Origin: Bacteroidota bacterium
Lineage (GTDB): Bacteria > Bacteroidota > Bacteroidia > Chitinophagales > LD1
Length of the DNA stretch: 64,000 nt
NCBI GenBank assembly: GCA_947475165.1
Contig: CANJLD010000009.1
Location: 62,001 to 126,000, forward strand
Reading direction: 5' to 3'
Shown here: one piece after another, positions 62,585-64,000 of the stretch
How the letters are laid out: every line of letters starts with the position of its first letter
How positions within the stretch are numbered: the stretch's first letter is position 1
Position numbers and translations under genes: made by a program
Notes under the pieces: model-generated
The model's database searches: none
The model's input: only the letters and a program-made list of their open reading frames with translations
What the model was told of the DNA's origin: nothing

Positions 62585-62815
62585 TACTTGCTCTTCAAAC
62601 TATTTTTCTTGCTTGCCTTTTAATTATACCTGCCCGCTGAGCCATCCGGAACGCCCGAAATATGGGTTGGCTTGCTCGCCCTCTATGCCGGAACGCTCTC
62701 CGGTTCAGTTTTTTTGCTCTCCGGCTGACCAAACCTGCTCTCCGGCTCAATATTCTTGCTCGAAGAATGAGTTTTCGAGCAAAAAAAATGAAAATACGAG
62801 CAGCAATTCACTTGT
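62585..62815. repeat. 21-bp tandem array, eleven degenerate units (array 2)
   Basis: Eleven consecutive 21-bp units anchored on a TGCTC-like word, for example tgctctccggctgaccaaac and tgctctccggctcaatattc (20 bases each). The phase never breaks over 231 bp although the sequence drifts. One frame gives heptads such as FFCSPAD, QTCSPAQ, YSCSKNE. Period, unit number and total length equal those of array 1 (11277-11507), but the sequence is unrelated. No CRISPR features. Confidence 0.85.
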
Positions 62816-62859
62816 TTCTATTCAAAACCATTCATTTTTTAACCAAAACCCATATTACT

Positions 62860-63257
62860 ATGGCAAATAATCAATTCAGGGTGGTAATACCCAAAAACGC
62901 TGACGAGTTCATTACTTTATGTGATGACATTATTCAAAAAGAAGATTCGCTGGCGCCTTGGGCACTTTAAAGCCAGGCGAACTTCAAAAATTAAAAGATT
63001 TGCGAAACACTGCTTTTAAGGCAAATAAGGAAGCAAAAGACCTTGAAAAGCTGGCAGAAGAAAAAACTAAAACGCGCGATTTGAATTTAGGAAAAGCTGA
63101 CGGGCAGGGAGTAGCTACTCCCGACACGGCTATGTTTTTTGTAACTAAACTGCGCGATATAGTATTGGCAGAAAATAAAACAAATCCTAAAGTTTTAGGC
63201 GAATGGGGCTTTGTGGTGGACAATAGTCCGAAAGCTAAGAAGAAACCAAAGGCATAG
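62860..63257 (+). pseudogene. Small unknown gene interrupted by a one-base frameshift
   Basis: From ATG 62860 the frame reads MANNQFRVVIPKNADEFITL to TAA at 62968-62970. A second frame, continuous from 62958 (LGTLKPGELQKLKDLR...) to 63257, carries on the same protein-like style: a charged helical middle (KANKEAKDLEKLAEEKTK), then FFVTKLRDIVLAENKTNPKVLGEW and a Lys-rich end. Restoring one base near 62956-62958 (between GCGCC and TTGG) joins them into about 131 residues. I do not recognise the family. It may be a sequence error or a recent mutation. It lies directly after array 2 and the G12 tract. Confidence 0.65.
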
Positions 63258-63266
63258 GTAAATTAA

Positions 63267-63306
63267 AGCGAAGCCATCTTTTATAAGATAGCTTCGCTGT
63301 TTTTTT
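63267..63306 (+). terminator. Intrinsic terminator of the AGCGAAGCCATCT family
   Basis: AGCGAAGCCATCTT, loop TTAT, AAGATAGCTTCGCT (one mismatch), then GTTTTTTT. The stem is related to the 37-bp palindrome at 13276-13312. Confidence 0.85.
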
Positions 63307-63364
63307 AAATAACCAGCGCAAGCCGAAAAGCTGAACAAAGAGTAGGCGAAAAAATTAACCAATT

Positions 63365-63643
63365 ATGATTTCAACCAAACAAGTAACCTTTGAACTTAAA
63401 ACAAAAAAGAAAAAGGCTTTGAAAATTAAGTTATACCACACAATAGAAGAGGCATGCTTGCAGATTGGTGAATTTGAATGGCATGATCTTGCCAGCGTTA
63501 TTGGTTTTAATTCACCTAACAACCGAACCGAAGGCATTATTTGCTATACCTATAAAAGGGAAGATGGTGTAGTTTCTATAAAAACTGCTAGCAAAACATA
63601 TCGTTATGCTAATTGCAAAAACATAGAAGTAAAAGTTGTTTAG
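63365..63643 (+). CDS. Small basic protein of unknown function
   Basis: A 92-residue, lysine-rich protein with no signal peptide or membrane segment. It begins MISTKQVTFELKTKKKKALK and contains IIEEACLQIGEF-like helix and IICYTYKREDGVVSIKTASK strands. Two Cys lie in EACLQIG and IICYTYK. I do not recognise it. It starts 58 bp after the terminator at 63267 and 46 bp before the next gene, so it may form a unit with that gene. Confidence 0.5.
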   Translation: MISTKQVTFELKTKKKKALKIKLYHTIEEACLQIGEFEWHDLASVIGFNSPNNRTEGIICYTYKREDGVVSIKTASKTYRYANCKNIEVKVV

Positions 63644-63688
63644 GAAAGGATGCTTTTCCCAATTATAGATTAAAACCAAAAATAAATT

Positions 63689-64000
63689 ATGAAAAAAATT
63701 ACACTGCTATTAAGTTTTATTGCCGCTCTTATTTCAGTTAGGGCACAAAATGATGTCATCGTTACTTATACAGAATCATATTATGCATGCAAATGCGGAG
63801 TTACAACTCCTGTAACTGATGCTTTGACGATGGCAATACATGACAATCCTGTACCTAACTACATTCCAAGTATTACTGTAGATGGGAAAAAGCTAAGTGA
63901 GAAAGAAGTAAAAGATATAATAGACGATTTATTGACGGCTATGCTGATAAGAAAAAGTTTGGTTAATACACTTTCAGATAACAGTAATAGCGCTTGCGAC
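63689..64000 (+). CDS. Secreted protein of unknown function, cut by the window end
   Basis: Starts at ATG 63689 with a signal peptide (MKKITLLLSFIAALISVRAQ) and runs open to the last base (104 codons). The mature part begins NDVIVTYTESYYACKCGVTTPV, with a Cys pair in CKCG that may bind a metal or form a disulfide, then VDGKKLSEKEVKDIIDDLL. The family is not recognised. It probably shares a transcript with the gene at 63365. Confidence 0.6.
   Translation, partial: MKKITLLLSFIAALISVRAQNDVIVTYTESYYACKCGVTTPVTDALTMAIHDNPVPNYIPSITVDGKKLSEKEVKDIIDDLLTAMLIRKSLVNTLSDNSNSACD

Noticed and set aside
63365-63643. The basic small protein as a ribosomal or histone-like protein
   Set aside because: It has no known ribosomal or HU motif; only its lysine content suggested it.

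Overview
The window looks like chromosomal DNA of a free-living member of the Bacteroidota, perhaps Chitinophagales or a related order; the order is inference. Reasons: type IX secretion (T9SS) sorting domains on two secreted proteins, a PorP/SprF plus PorE-like pair, the gene order DUF6089 - uppS - bamA - ompH (x3) - murI, dimeric GlyS, many small lipoproteins starting with SCK/SCQ-like motifs, and -7 promoter elements of the form TAnnTTTG or TAnnTTCG with TTTG upstream. No phage, transposase, CRISPR array, rRNA or tRNA was seen.

Layout. 1-2003: a DUF1361 gene broken by an in-frame TGA, then a large DUF4173-type membrane protein. 2004-10445 (minus): the envelope cluster DUF6089 barrel, uppS, bamA, three ompH/skp-like chaperones, murI and a thioredoxin-fold protein. 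10446-13362: a gene-poor accessory stretch with two small coupled ORFs, REP-like hairpins, a 21-bp tandem array, a secreted protein, a lipoprotein with the Fibrobacter paralogous domain, and a cluster of palindromes. 13363-25502: glyS, a CarboxypepD_reg-like outer-membrane protein, a secreted alpha-amylase family enzyme, a PEGA-like protein, an XRE regulator, a DEAD-box helicase, a cysteine-free double rhodanese with two ArsR-type regulators, tsaB and an M28 peptidase. 25680-33519: typA, a lipoprotein, an arginase-family enzyme, glpK, a DUF1295 protein and a T9SS-secreted subtilase. 33526-39593 (minus): a 47-residue membrane protein, an SGNH/MBOAT acetylation pair, serS and a secreted protein with three copies of one domain. 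39813-45042 (plus): a T9SS type-B cargo, PorP/SprF and a PorE-like OmpA protein, followed by radA. 51322-60788 (minus): crcB, a WecA-like priming transferase, a Wzc-like tyrosine autokinase, a Wza-like exporter, a GT4 glycosyltransferase, asnB and rpoN, which together read as an exopolysaccharide locus. 60862-62379: asnS. 62380-64000: a second gene-poor stretch with a G12 tract, a second 21-bp array, a frameshifted small gene and two unknown genes.

The most unusual content is non-genic. Two unrelated arrays of eleven 21-bp units lie in the two gene-poor stretches; both keep reading frames open and encode heptad peptides. At least seven loci carry degenerate 7-bp tandem repeats, and four of these fall within the hydrophobic-core codons of signal peptides. 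There are also long perfect palindromes, several dispersed REP-like families, and a marked excess of ACCGGT. The 7/21-bp periodic elements are the best candidate here for something undescribed.
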